Assembly: GCA_900073065.1 (NCBI GenBank)
Contig: FJOG01000082.1
Span: 90,945 to 118,128, forward strand
Length of the DNA stretch: 27,184 nt
From: Phialocephala subalpina
Lineage: Eukaryota; Ascomycota; Leotiomycetes; Helotiales; Mollisiaceae
Direction: 5' to 3'
The translations under genes were made by a program, and so were the position numbers. Under the pieces are notes generated by a model. It saw only the letters and a program-made list of their open reading frames with translations, did no database searches and was not told the DNA's origin. The stretch's first letter is position 1. Every line of letters begins with the position of its first letter. Shown here piece by piece: positions 1 through 11,100 of this stretch.

Positions 1-436
1 GCCGTCTCGCTTCCAATGAGACCGGATGGCGAAATTTCATTGGGTAGCACACGAGTACGGTCTTTTCCCCACAGTTGGGGACATCCACGATTGCAACGAG
101 AATTATGAGAGAAGGTAGACACGAGAAAAAGAGCCTCATTGGGTCAAGTGGCATGCAATGCTGATTATGTGATTGCTGACCACGGCAGTCCGTATCAGGG
201 CATTGTTATGTCGAATATCAACCCTGAGAAATGTCAAGACTGCGGGGCAAGCCTTGCCTAGCTCTGCGAGCTGTTTGATGAAAGACTGTCTTACACGGAG
301 CATTTCCTAGATATGGATAGACGAATTGTCTTTCGGCCAGCATTTCGAAATGAGAATGAGACACATGAAACATGTCAAACCTTTGAATGGCTGGAAGAAG
401 ATGTTGGTCCAAGACTGCCGTGTAAGACAACGAGTC
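1..436. other. Intergenic, no gene seen
   Basis: No frame here reads like a conserved protein, and the only open frame of note (minus strand, about 70 codons) has no recognisable motif. It is probably the promoter and leader of the transcription-factor-like gene that follows. Confidence 0.4.
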
Positions 437-2415
437 ATGTTGGCACCAAGAGCTGTAACTAACATGAAGGGCGTGTTTGGGAACAGTAGCTACGGGTAAA
501 GTCAGTCTGGCGCAGCCTCATTGATCTGCCACCGCTCTAACAGATTTCCCCGCAGACACTGAACTTCGTGGCGGAGAGTGGCCTTGCTCGACCTCAAGGC
601 GCGTCTCGAAGTTTGATTCGATCCCAAGCAAGGAAAAAGGCTGAACGGAGGCCTCTCACACCGGTTGTCCGGCAGATTCAAAGCCAAGTTTGCAAAGATC
701 CAGGCAATGATAGCACGAAGAACTGGAAGGAACCTGGGCCGAATCCCTTGCAAAGCAATCGCCCTCTTAGCCATCCAGCTCCAAGCGTTATTGCTGGTCC
801 AGACAACTCGGCGTTTGACCCGTTCCCCTCGTATCCTGTAGCAAAGAAAGGGCATACCGACTTCTACTTGCAGTACTGTCAGTACAATCCTTCTCGTGTT
901 CGCTACTTTGTAGGCCAATTTCCAGGTTTCATGCGTCGTTTTGTCCTTGTTTTTTTATTTTTTTTATTTTTACACCACGACGTCGTGTGACACTCTAAAC
1001 CCCTTTTGACCTCTGAACTTGGTTTTCGTGCTGTCCACTTATTCGAGACTTCGAGCACAATTTACTCCCTGCAAAAAATGTTCATGTCTTGGTCTACGTA
1101 TCGGGGAACCCCAAAAGCTTCAACACAGTTCTTTGTTTTGGTTCTTACTAATGTAGAAAGATCGATTTTGTTACAGTTACAGCTACCCCGTAATTTTTTC
1201 CAAAGCAGCGCCAATCCAACTTCTCCTCGAGTTTCCCGGTGTCCTCCACGGAATCACCTTCCACACATCCTATGATCTGGCCCTACAACGCGGAACCAAA
1301 TGCAGTCCCGATATGATATTCCATCATGGGGAGGCAGTCCGTTACGTCCGCAATGAGATTGTCGAAAGAGGCAACAAACCTGCGTCCATGGCTGTGTTGA
1401 TTGCAGTTGGTCTCCTAGTTCCATTCCAGGTATAGAATCTCTCTTTGGTATTAGTCTACTTGTCTCAGGACTCATGCGAAGCAGATACACACGAAAGCCG
1501 GCTTCGGTACCAAAGAACATATGGATGGACTTGAGGCTCTGGTCAACAGCAGAGGTGGGCTAGATGCCATCTCCGAAGAAGGCAGTTTGGGCATGGCTGT
1601 CGCATGGTTCGTGTCATGGTAAGCTTCGACCTAGTCCCAGATCACTGCTTGTCGCGACTTACTCAGTCATCTACGACAGGACGGACAATATCGCCGCTAT
1701 CTTCTTCAACACACCGCCCCGGTTCATGCTCATACCAAGTGTCACCAGATGCGAGCCATGGGCAACAGATAAACCTCCGCACATCCTCGTCCAGCGCTAC
1801 GAAGCCAAATTAATCAACCTCACGGGTTCTAAATCTCAGAGTCGACAACTCATCGAGTTATATCGGGGCTTACAAGACGTCCTTCCGTTACCTAAAGCTG
1901 TCGCTGATAAGATGGCAGCTAGGGGACAGTTGCCCCAAGTAGTCTTCTACAAGAACCAACTCGAGTGTCTTGAGCGGAGAGCACTCGAATTCTCCCAACT
2001 GAATTTGGACATTGAGCCGAAGATTGTGATCTTCCCACTGTTTGGATGCGCAGCATTGATTCACGTCCTTCTCTTCATGCGAGAAGTCAAAGCAGCGCCC
2101 AAATTGTCGAACATTTTGTCCGCTCGAATGAAGGAGATCATGAGTATGGTTGAGATTGAGAGACTGCAGATGCAGTATCCTGAGATGACCTTGTGGATGC
2201 TAGCCATGGGTGGACTGGGAAGCAGGGGAAGTGAGCATCATCAGTGGTTTATCAGTTTGATGGCCGAGGTTTGTGGGAGGAGTGGACTGAGCGGAGTGGA
2301 TAATGTTGGTTTGTCGCTGGGAGATTTCTTGTGGTTGCCTGCGTATCATGGTCCGAAGATGAAGGCGTTTTGGGATGATGTTGCTCTGGCTCAGAACAAG
2401 AAGTACGCATTGTGA
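437..2415 (+). CDS. Fungal transcription-factor-domain protein without a zinc cluster
   Basis: Proposed exons are 437-454, 556-881, 1177-1429, 1485-1618 and 1680-2415, about 488 aa; all phases agree. The first exon is a guess: the frame is closed by a stop at 538-540, and a good branch point and acceptor end at 555. The order of motifs matches the C-terminal 'fungal-specific transcription factor' family: a basic segment (SLIRSQARKKAERR), then FDPFPSYPV, then FHHGEAVRYVRNEI, then HMDGLEALVNSRGGL, then DNIAAIFFNTPPRF. This order is known from many fungal regulators and regulator-like proteins. No CX2CX6C zinc cluster is visible, so DNA binding cannot be assumed. Intron 882-1176 is long (295 bp) and T-rich; a small exon could be hidden in it. 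The last two introns are 55 and 61 bp. The role is unknown; it may act as a regulator or be a derived paralogue. Confidence 0.7.
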
Positions 2416-2804
2416 TAGTGTACCTGTATGACTTTCTTGCCTCCTCCTTCGACAACGAAACAAGCTTTCACTCAAGGACGAAAACTCCCAGACGTAATGA
2501 AGCATTTCTTTACGTAAAACACGTGATTCAAATGCCGCTGAGGAGTTACCAAATGTTCTAAAAAAAAACTGCTGGTCTCATTTTCCCGATTTTGACGTAA
2601 TGTTTCTGATATTATCTATAATCCAAGCGACTTTTATGATAGTTTGACTCGAATTTTAAAGTTGTTGATTGTACTAGATCTGAGGGGACATTGGAAGCCT
2701 CAAAACTGAGGCTCCAATATTTGGTGCCTCGCGATTTTTAAATCTAGAGATCTCCGAATCAACACGAACGTGCAATTCCTCTCTCCCCCCAACCATTGTC
2801 CAAC
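2416..2804. other. Intergenic, tandem gene spacer
   Basis: This AT-leaning spacer separates two plus-strand genes. It should hold the 3' end of the upstream gene and the promoter of the mitochondrial TPR-like gene. No repeat or RNA gene was seen. Confidence 0.4.
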
Positions 2805-4454
2805 ATGCGCCCAAGACTCCCAGTCCGAAGAATACTACTCCTACGACCTCTCCGGCCTCCAAACTCTCCTCGGCTCTTCACGCAGAACACACTGCTATCC
2901 AATTCCCGACCACAACTCCCATTTCTCACATCCCCGAATCGTCACCCCATTGTACGATTTCTCACCACGGAACGAAGGGAATGGATCAAAGATGAGGTAT
3001 GGAAGGCAGGAAGATACACAGTATACTTCTGGACGGGGTGGTTCCTGCTCTTCGTGATGTCCTTTGGCGTCCAGCAGGAATGGTTGGAGAGGAAATTTCC
3101 ATCGCCGCGAGAATGGTCTTGGTGGACGAGGAAAGAATACAGAAGTGCAAGATGGACTGAAGATCACGATGGAGAGCTCAGGGATCTTGTGAATTGGCCA
3201 GTTGCTGCGTATTATTACCAATATCTGCTGTCAAGACTGGAAGATCCCAACCTTGACGGTCCTGGATTGAAGGATCAGGTGGAAGGTGGAATCTTGGTTG
3301 CTGGCGTTGGAAAGACTGGGTACGATATTTCAATGAAGTCTGAGCCTTGGAGGCGTGGATACTATGAGGTTGTAATGGGAGCTGCGAGAGCCGCCGAGCA
3401 CTTGGATGGTTGGGTCAAGGATACGACGAGGGGTATGTCTTTCCCAGCAAGTGTTGTTATTGGACCTTCGAATCCGGATCCACGACCAGTTCCCCCAGGA
3501 GCTCCATCGCCGCCGAGAGAAGAGGATTGCGAGCCGGCATTTGCACCTCCGGAGGTATTTTACATGCGAGCTTTGACTACAGAGGGTTTCACCGAGAAGC
3601 AGAGGCTTGATGCGGCATTAGCATATGCAACATGGCTTGAGTACAAAGGGACAACTGACGCTGCATCTGCGATGTACAAGTGGGCTTTGGACATTGCCAG
3701 CTCGAGCAGCGCGAAAGGATTAGTGGATACTACAACTGGAGTCCTGAATCCCAATGTTGGAACTCCCAGCTCAAATTTATTATCAGCAACTACAGCGTTT
3801 GCCGTCCACCATGCCACGAACAACAACCTTTCCAAGGCCCTCCCGATATTTGTCTCCATTCTGCGAGCCCGTAGGTCACTACAAGACGTACCTACGACCA
3901 TGCGATCAACCCTCATACCAGATGACGAGAATGATGGAATAATGAAGACTATAACCTCCATCGTACGTTCCGCATTGGTTCCTCCCGAATATCCTGCACC
4001 ACCGGACGACGGCACCACTGCACCTCTTCGGGGTCCGAAGGAACGCTGCGAAGAAGCTGCAACCATGACATACATTGGGGAGATACTCTATGCTTCGAAG
4101 CAGAGCCAGACAAGTAGAGAAGATGGCTTAGCGTGGACACGAGAAGCAGTTGATATCGCGGAAGAGGAATTGAGACGGAAGGGGGTCGATAAGGAGGCAA
4201 AGAATACTTGCAGGCAATGTCTTGAGGTCGGCTTGGGGAACTGGATGACTATGGTCAACAAGATGGCAAAGGCAGAAAGGGAATCCAAGGCAACTAACAC
4301 TGGGAGCTGGCTAGGATTTGGATCCGATCAAAAGGACGCGATTGGCAGATGGGAGAGCGAGGAACAGGTCATCAAAGAACGAATGCGGAGAGCTGGAGAG
4401 CTTCTTGCGTCTTCTACGCCTTCTGGCGGAAGCAGCTCGTTTCTGACTGTATAA
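2805..4454 (+). CDS. Mitochondrial inner-membrane TPR-like protein (Mgr3-like candidate)
   Basis: A single uninterrupted frame of 549 aa from the first ATG; upstream in-frame codons lack ATG. The N-terminus is rich in Arg, Leu, Ser and Pro with almost no acidic residues for about 55 residues, as in a mitochondrial presequence. It is followed by one likely membrane segment at about residues 71-88 (aromatic-rich, GWFLLFVMSF), then EWSWWTRKEYRSARW. The rest is soluble and mostly helical, with TPR-like pairs such as QRLDAALAYATWLEYKG near residue 265 and a proline-rich linker near 220-240. From memory, homologues in filamentous fungi are often labelled 'MFS maltose permease', which does not fit a protein with one membrane segment. 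The layout (presequence, one membrane span, TPR tail) resembles Mgr3, an adaptor of the i-AAA protease Yme1. That assignment is inference. It has no close partner among its neighbours. Confidence 0.75.
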   Translation: MRPRLPVRRILLLRPLRPPNSPRLFTQNTLLSNSRPQLPFLTSPNRHPIVRFLTTERREWIKDEVWKAGRYTVYFWTGWFLLFVMSFGVQQEWLERKFPSPREWSWWTRKEYRSARWTEDHDGELRDLVNWPVAAYYYQYLLSRLEDPNLDGPGLKDQVEGGILVAGVGKTGYDISMKSEPWRRGYYEVVMGAARAAEHLDGWVKDTTRGMSFPASVVIGPSNPDPRPVPPGAPSPPREEDCEPAFAPPEVFYMRALTTEGFTEKQRLDAALAYATWLEYKGTTDAASAMYKWALDIASSSSAKGLVDTTTGVLNPNVGTPSSNLLSATTAFAVHHATNNNLSKALPIFVSILRARRSLQDVPTTMRSTLIPDDENDGIMKTITSIVRSALVPPEYPAPPDDGTTAPLRGPKERCEEAATMTYIGEILYASKQSQTSREDGLAWTREAVDIAEEELRRKGVDKEAKNTCRQCLEVGLGNWMTMVNKMAKAERESKATNTGSWLGFGSDQKDAIGRWESEEQVIKERMRRAGELLASSTPSGGSSSFLTV

Positions 4455-4664
4455 TTTAGCGCTTGGCGTTTCATGGAATGTCGGTAACGGATACCATGTA
4501 CATCGTTTACAACAATCTTCTCTAGGCATTCTTCTACGTTGACACACGTGGGTATTGCAAAACGCCACGTTGGCTTCTTGGGATGGTTTGATTCAAATTT
4601 AAGTTCCCTATCCACATCATCCTTCCACTCAAACAATTGAGTCATGATTGTCAAGCACTGCACA

Positions 4665-6341
4665 TCAATTATGTTTTCCCTCAGACAATCGTACATTCAG
4701 CGGCTGCTTTTCGACTAGCACATACGTTCTTTGCTTCGACCATTCGTACTCAGTGTGATCTGCTGGGAAGCTAAGATCAAAGTTCCAAAGAAGGCGAGCC
4801 AGGATCAGACGCAACTCGGCGTAAGCCAGATTCTTTCCAATGCAATTTCGAGGACCAAAGGAGAATGGCTGGAGAGCAGACTTTCTGTCTCCTGCGAATA
4901 CTGAACTTCGATCTGATACGAGCCACCGTTCTGGAAGAAAATCATTGGGTCGTTTGAAATTCAGCGGAGAGCGGTAGGCACTCCACTGGTTGAAGGATAT
5001 GTTTGTCTGGAAGCACATTATTAGCTGAATAGCTCCTCAAAGTCCTTCTTTATCGGAGACGTTGCGGGAAATTTGAACGTACCCCTCCTGGGATCCATTC
5101 ACTGCACACTCTTGCTCCACCTGGAGGAACTACCCTTGGCAAGCCACTCGGTACAGGCGGTGCCATTCTCAATCCCTCCTCGAGGACAGCTGATAAATAT
5201 GGCAACTTCCCCACAGCACCCAGGTTGATGTCGGCTTCTGCTCCGAATGTACCACGAATCTCCTTGACAAGTGTTGCTAGAAACGCTGGATTCTTCAACA
5301 GATATCCTGTGGTCCCTGCAAGTGCTCATGCTGTTGTCTCGCTCCCAGCTATGATGAGAATGTTGAACGTCGTCTCAATCTCTTCTAGTGACATTCTCTC
5401 GTTAAGCTTCGGGTCCAGAACATACGACATGAAATCACTGCTGCTTTTCGATGCGTCTTTCAGTCGTCGATGGATCTTTTCCTTGCTCATCTGAAAATGT
5501 CCTTGTCGGTCCTTGACTGGAGATGGCAGACATCTGCGCAAGAACCCCTCCAGAAACGGATAGAAGCGCACAGATGTCACCAGTGACGCCGCCTTGAAAT
5601 GCGAGAAAACCATGGAGCTCCACTCGTGCTCACGAGATGAAGTCAAGCATCCAAAAGTCTCCCCAAATCCAAGCTCACCGATGATATCGAACGTGGTCCA
5701 GCTGTACCAGTCCACCAGATTTACCACCCCGCTTCCCCAGCCAGCTCTCACTTGATCATGCAGTCTCTGGATCAAGATCCCAATATATTGTTGCAGAATG
5801 GGTTCTTGCTCTCTCAAAGCTTTTTCTGAGAACGCATGGGAAATGAGACGTCGTATGCGATGGTGATCTGCATCTTTGGCGCTGAGAATCGAGTTCGAGC
5901 TGCTCTTCTGCCGTGACATCCAAAGTGGATTCTTCTGGAACGTCTGTCCAGACTTATGGCCTCCGTATATGTCCTGCCAGGCCTCTGGGTTTATACAGGA
6001 TATCTCGTTGGGTCCTATTCGTATCGTTTCCTCATATTGTTCGTGGAATTTTTGGATTTCGTGAACGAGTGTACCCCGCTGCATTGCTCGCATGTAGGGC
6101 CATCTTGTGACCTTCCACAGGAGAGGTCCCGGAAATCTCGCAAGTGGATGATAGCAGAGGTTGTATATGATACGGCTTGCAATAAACTTGGTTGTGAGCT
6201 GAAGTTAGCGAGTTTTGCGACGAGGTGATGACATCAAAGGCTTCTTACCACGAGAATCAGCACCGTCAATCCAACAGTGAGGTTGGCAAGGCTCAATGAT
6301 GGTAGTCGCAGCCATCCATATGCCGGAGTTGTTTGTATCAT
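4665..6341 (-). pseudogene. Cytochrome P450 (CYP65-like) with in-frame TGA in helix I
   Basis: Minus-strand exons are 6341-6249, 6198-5083 and 5006-4665; introns are 50 and 76 bp and all phases agree. The product would be 516 codons, normal for a fungal microsomal P450. Visible parts are an N-terminal membrane anchor (LANLTVGLTVLILV), the proline-rich hinge FPGP, the helix-I oxygen-binding motif AGSETT (about 315-320), ExxR as EGLR (372-375), and the heme loop FSFGPRNCIG with Cys458 as thiolate ligand. Codon 322, straight after AGSETTA, is TGA (5328-5326). The same frame continues perfectly (ALAGTTGYLLKNP), and no GT donor lies nearby to splice the stop out. A product ending there would lack ExxR and heme binding. 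The general style resembles CYP65-type secondary-metabolism P450s. It lies divergent to a BBE-type oxidase. The alternatives are a sequencing error or a strain-specific null allele. Confidence 0.85.
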
Positions 6342-7546
6342 AACTAGAGAACCCGTCGTCTGGTTGTTCATACTGTGGAGGCTTGCACTTAATGCTGGGA
6401 AATACTGGTTGGAAAATCTCTGACGGAGACATCATGAAGTAGGGTCGAGAGATATTACTTCAGACTTAAGTTACTTGGCTTAGACACGAGAAAGCGCTTC
6501 AGCCGTATGTGAAATTATAGCACAGATCTAGCGAGATGCAAGTAGATGAAAATACCCGACACCATCTCAGAAGTCGCCAAACACATACCAGTTGAGAACG
6601 TACAACTATCGACTTGAGGATTGAATCTGGAGACGAAAATACATACAATTCTCGTCAAAAGGTTACTTCGATTGGGTGACAGATACGCCCCGCCCCCAGA
6701 CAATGAATGCAGGGCCTATTGGGGCTGCATACCCCTGTATTTCCGGACCCCACGAACAGCTCAATCGGCCCCGAGCATGCACAACACCCATTGGGGAGAC
6801 CTGCAAGACAACGGAAAGAGAGACTCCCCGGGCACTTCATCCGAAGACCGAGGTGTGGCACGAACTGGTGGCGCTGCTGATGGGTGCACGATCAGCCTTA
6901 TCGGGCCTTTGAGCCAGTAAGCAGACAGCAAGTCTTGATAGTGACTTCTTGAGCAATAGCCCTCGTTCAGGACTGCGGCACGGCTTGTGATGCCCTCACT
7001 CACCCTATGGGTGCTTTCGGTGTACGAATGCGAAACATGAAAGCAGGTCTAATTTGCGTTCTCCTTGAGTATCGCGGTTTAGCTGCGGGGTAAGCTAGTT
7101 ATGTAGCGTGTGTTATTTTTCGAGCGAAACTCCACAGCAAAGATGGCATGTAGTGAAAGGTCAAGAATTTTAAAAGATAAAACCTCCCAATCAATCTCCC
7201 AAGAGCCACTGGACGTTCTTGATTGCCAACACACGAGAACATGCGGCCGAGCGAGCCAAGCAGTGACTTACGACGTCGATGCTAATCTTCCAAAGTACGG
7301 ACTATGAGGTTGATCTTGTGTTTTTTTTTTTTTAGAAGGGCTACGATGTACTAATACGATTTCGATGTAGCGGTGAACATTTCCGGCCTTGGTAGTACAG
7401 AAGTAATATGTCGGCAAGTGTTGTCCCGTCCCGTCTAGCCTTGCAGATCCCAACGCACAGTTCCGAGAATGCCTTCTTAAAAGACCCGAAAAGCCGTCGT
7501 AATGCCGTTCATTGAACTCGCTGCCTTTTGAGGTGGTTTTTGGATA
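6342..7546. other. Divergent intergenic region between P450 and FAD oxidase
   Basis: About 1.2 kb with no convincing gene on either strand. It must contain both promoters. The stretch near 6690-6860 is locally GC-rich, with several CCCC/GGGG runs, and a 13-base T run lies at 7321-7333. No regulator site could be assigned with confidence. Confidence 0.4.
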
Positions 7547-9278
7547 ATGCTGTTGGCTCAGATCTTGTTGCTGCCTCTCCTTGTGGCAGCGGCGCCATCC
7601 ACCCCCCTCTCTCGCTTACTTCTCACCCCTGAAACGTATGGATTCGACCAATTCAGTAGTGCAGAGAGAGCACAGATTGACCAATTGACATCGAGAGTTG
7701 GCAGTCTGGACGAATGTCAAAGTGCTGTAATTAGTCCCAACAATCGATGAAGGATTCATCTGACACTGGATCTCAGTGTGCTTTGCTCTCAATCTTGAAC
7801 CCAGGCAATGTCTCCATTTTCGGCACTGCGGGGTACACGCCGATTCCATACTGGTCTGTCCAGCAATCTGAAGTCACACCGGCATGTAGGCTTGATGCCA
7901 CTTCTGCTACTTCAATCTCGAAGTTGGTCAAAATCTCAAAACTGACCAATTGCCCGTTTGCTGTTAAGGGCGGTGGACATGTCGCTTTTGCTGGAGGCTC
8001 GAGCATCGAGAATGGAATGCTAGTCAATCTTGCTCCATTGAATCAAGTAACCTTGAGTAAAGATCGAACAACGGCAAGCGTTGGGTCTGGCAACACCTGG
8101 TACGAGGTTTATAATGTCCTGGACGGGAAGAATGTTTCCGTCGTCGGTGGACGAGAGGCGGGAGTGGGAGTTGGAGGTCTGACGTTAGGAGGTATGCCAA
8201 GGATTTATGATGTAGCAATGAAAGCGCTGACATGTTGAAGGCGGCATTTCATACTTCTCTGGTCGATATGGCTGGGCATGTGATAATGTCAAGAACTATG
8301 AAGTCAGTCTTCCCTCAGTCCCCTTGCTTGAAAAGAGCTGATAACTACAAGCTCGTTCTTGCTAATGGAAGTATCATCAATGTTTCCCCGTCCTCGCACC
8401 CAGACATGTACTTTGCACTCCGTGGTGGCAGCGGCTCAAACTTCGGCATCGTCACCCGCTTCGATTTCGCAGCGTTCGAGCAAGGCCTCATGTGGGGTGG
8501 ATCTCGAGCTTACTCCATGGCTCAGAATGCCTCACTCATCAAGTCTTTCTACAACTTCGTCAACGATGCTCCAACAGACAAATTCGCTCATAATTACATC
8601 GCATTCGTATACGCTGGGGCAGCGTTAGGCGGATATGTTGGGGCATCCGGACCAGTTTACGGCAAACCCGAAGCAAACCCACCGATATTTGCTGAGCTCG
8701 ATGCGATCCCAAGTCTTGTAGATGCCACAAGCATTACGAACATGTCGACGCTTGCTATTGAACTCAATCAGACTGCTTACCAGAGACAAATGTTCAGGGA
8801 TTTAAGCTTCAAGAATGGTCCTGGTGCAGACGTTCTGATGACCAAGATTCTGGACATTTTCATCGAAGAATCACAACCTCTACTGCAGAAGAACATTTCT
8901 GGCTTCTTACCAACCCTCGCTCTTCAGCCCATCAGTCTTAATATCATCGAGCAGATGCAGAAGAATGGCGGCAATGCTCTAGGTATCACCACTGATGATG
9001 GACCACTGGTCATCCAGAACATGGACTGGGGATGGGACAACGAAGCGGATGATGCGGTGGTTCTGGGCGCAATGAAAAGATTCCAGCGCCGTTGCAATGA
9101 GACGGCTACCGCTATGGGTTTGGGTTCTCGGTATGTATACTTGAACTATGCTGGTTTGGATGAGCCGGTGTATGCAGGTTACGGAGAGGAGAACTTGGCA
9201 AAGTTGAAGGATGTGAAGCAAAAGTATGATCCTGAAAATTTATTCGGCAGACTGTGGCCAGGATACTTCAAGCTCTGA
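7547..9278 (+). CDS. Secreted FAD-dependent oxidoreductase, berberine-bridge-enzyme (BBE) type
   Basis: Exons are 7547-7726, 7777-8191, 8241-8302 and 8352-9278 with introns of 49-50 bp; the product is 527 aa. An N-terminal signal peptide is clear (MLLAQILLLPLLVAAAPS). The FAD-binding (PCMH/VAO) fold is marked by FAVKGGGHVAFAGGSS, where His128 is in the place of the histidine that links FAD covalently in this family, and by VGVGGLTLGGGISYFSGRYG with WACDNV across the two short introns. The C-terminus has the BBE signature (YDPENLFGRLWPGYFKL). The usual second flavin-linking Cys before GVGGL is not present (GGREAGVGVGGL), so single covalent attachment is expected. Family members oxidise sugars, alcohols or secondary metabolites outside the cell; the substrate here is unknown. 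The divergent P450 neighbour hints at a former two-gene metabolic unit. Confidence 0.9.
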
Positions 9279-9695
9279 CAGCAAAATGAAGAAGGCAAAT
9301 AGGGAATTGTACAAGGCGAAGGAGTACAGAACGGTAGAAACATTTGAACTTCATGTCCGGCTGTCAATTCCGGAACTCTGATTAGCTTTGAGGCACACCG
9401 ACCTCCTCGAGATTCCTTGCAAGTCGCTATGATCATACCGCGGACACATGTCGTTTAAGGGGAGCCGACAGCCAGCCAGCGTTTGGCTGCACTCATAATG
9501 AAGATGCGATTCCTCAACTTCAGAACCTGGGCTGCATGAAAAAGCGTTGCTATTTTTTGTCTATTCGCTTCAACGCCCAGACTGTCTAGTCCCCATCAGA
9601 GAGTATTGCAAATTTTCCGTAACTCCTAGGCCCATCATTAACCCGTTACGGCAGTTTCAAGAAAAGCTCCTCTCTGCTGCAACGCAATACCGAGC
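9279..9695. other. Convergent 3' spacer
   Basis: This is the space between the ends of the BBE-type oxidase gene and the Arb2-domain gene, which run towards each other. It should hold both polyadenylation regions. No conserved frame or repeat is seen. Confidence 0.4.
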
Positions 9696-11100
9696 CTACT
9701 TCATGTTCTCCTTATTATCTTCACCAGCTGCGAACGACACTTGCTTCTTTGGTGTACCACTCTCAGCAGCATCCTCAATCTCAACGACTCTATTCTCTTC
9801 CTTGATGTCATTCGGGTTCTCGTAATTGGCCCACGTCTGCTCGACCTCCTCGTCATCACTATCATCACCTAATCGCTCGAATTTGGGATTCTCGTAATCA
9901 GGATCAGCAGCGACTTCGAGGAACCAATCTAAAACGATCTTGTAGCCCTTGATAAGCATGGTCTCGGCATAGTAAGGTTCACCAAGACTGAAGACGGGGC
10001 AGCCGTAGGCTGGGATACGCTTTCGACCATTTTCATCAGCAACCAAGAAGGTGGCAGGCTCGGGAGAGACGATGTAAGCACGTCCATGCTAAGAATTCAA
10101 ATCAGCATGATGGCTTGGAAGGAATGTGCTAAGAGGGGAGCTTACACCGATGAACCACTTTGCGAAGTCGGGATCGGTGATCTCGTGGGCGAGGAAGTAG
10201 GTAGCAAGAACAGCGACTGCTGAGACTCTATTGTTCCACTTGTTGAAGTTCTCCTCCTTGTTCAAGAAAGTTTGAACTTGGACTGCTCCATCCGAGACAC
10301 CAACGATATCCAGCTTAGCATCGGGATCGACCAACTTCTCGACTACTTCATTGAAGATGTACTCGACGTGCTCGTAGGTGTTTCTGTTTCCAGGGATAGT
10401 GTTCTTCTCTTCATCGAAACGGTAGGCCTCTTCGACCGCACTGGGTGCAGGCAAGGCATTCCAGGAGGTCTGGGTGATAGCCTGCTTTCCCAGACGCCAC
10501 CATTTCAGTTGACCCATGTTGGCGAGAATGATTCCCGGAGAATCATCGTTGTCGGGCGATGTCTTCTGGGATTGGATGTACTTGACGAAGTTGACTGCGG
10601 AGCCTTCATTGATCCCTCCCTTACCGCCAATGATACGGTGGGCGAAGACTCCGAGGTCTTGGGTACATTCGTAGAAGAGGATAATGATGCGCTTCTTGTC
10701 CTGGAGGCCGGAGGAGATGAAGATGGGGACACTGGGTTCGCTGGGTTGAGCGCCAAGAGGCAGGTAAACCTTCTCGAGACCGAGATTTTGAAGACGATCG
10801 GCAATGAGGTTACGGATAGCATCTATTACATGTCAGCGAGTTCATCGAGATTGGGGTTGATGCTCACCATTCATTGCCTCTCGTTGAACACAATTGTGGC
10901 GATCATTCTTGGTAAGGAAGAACTTGAAGTAAGCCTTCGGATTCTCAATGCTGCGGATCTCATCCTCGTCATTGACGAAGTACCTGGAAAGAAGGTGAGC
11001 GAGATGTCCAGCGACACGGAGGTGATGCTTACCCCAAGCCCCTGAGATCGTGTGGGAAGAAAGGGTCTTTGGGAAGACCAGAGGCAAGACGGCGAAACAT
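9696..11100 (-). CDS. Arb2-domain protein
   Basis: Minus-strand exons are 11100-11033, 10983-10868, 10822-10146 and 10088-9696 with introns of 45-57 bp; the product is 417 aa. The start is supported by MFRRLASGLPKDPFFPHDL leading straight into GYFVNDEDEIRSIENP, as in fungal homologues. The Arb2 domain fills most of the protein: the alpha/beta-hydrolase-like core has KRIIILFYECTQDLGVFAHR, ILANMGQLKWW and a GVSDGA turn resembling a nucleophile elbow. The last 80 residues are acidic and low-complexity (DDSDDEEVEQTW) and lie outside the fold. The domain is known from S. pombe Arb2, a partner of Argonaute in the ARC complex, and from the C-terminus of class II histone deacetylases. Stand-alone versions like this one are common in filamentous fungi, and their function is not settled. 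Involvement in RNA silencing is inference. Confidence 0.88.

Noticed and set aside
5323..5328. Programmed stop readthrough at the P450 TGA.
   Set aside because: The known fungal readthrough context is TGA followed by CTA; here TGA is followed by GCA, and readthrough inside a catalytic helix makes little sense.
10272..11045. A 257-codon plus-strand frame opposite the Arb2-domain gene.
   Set aside because: It is antisense to conserved exons and runs through their introns, with no recognisable protein features.
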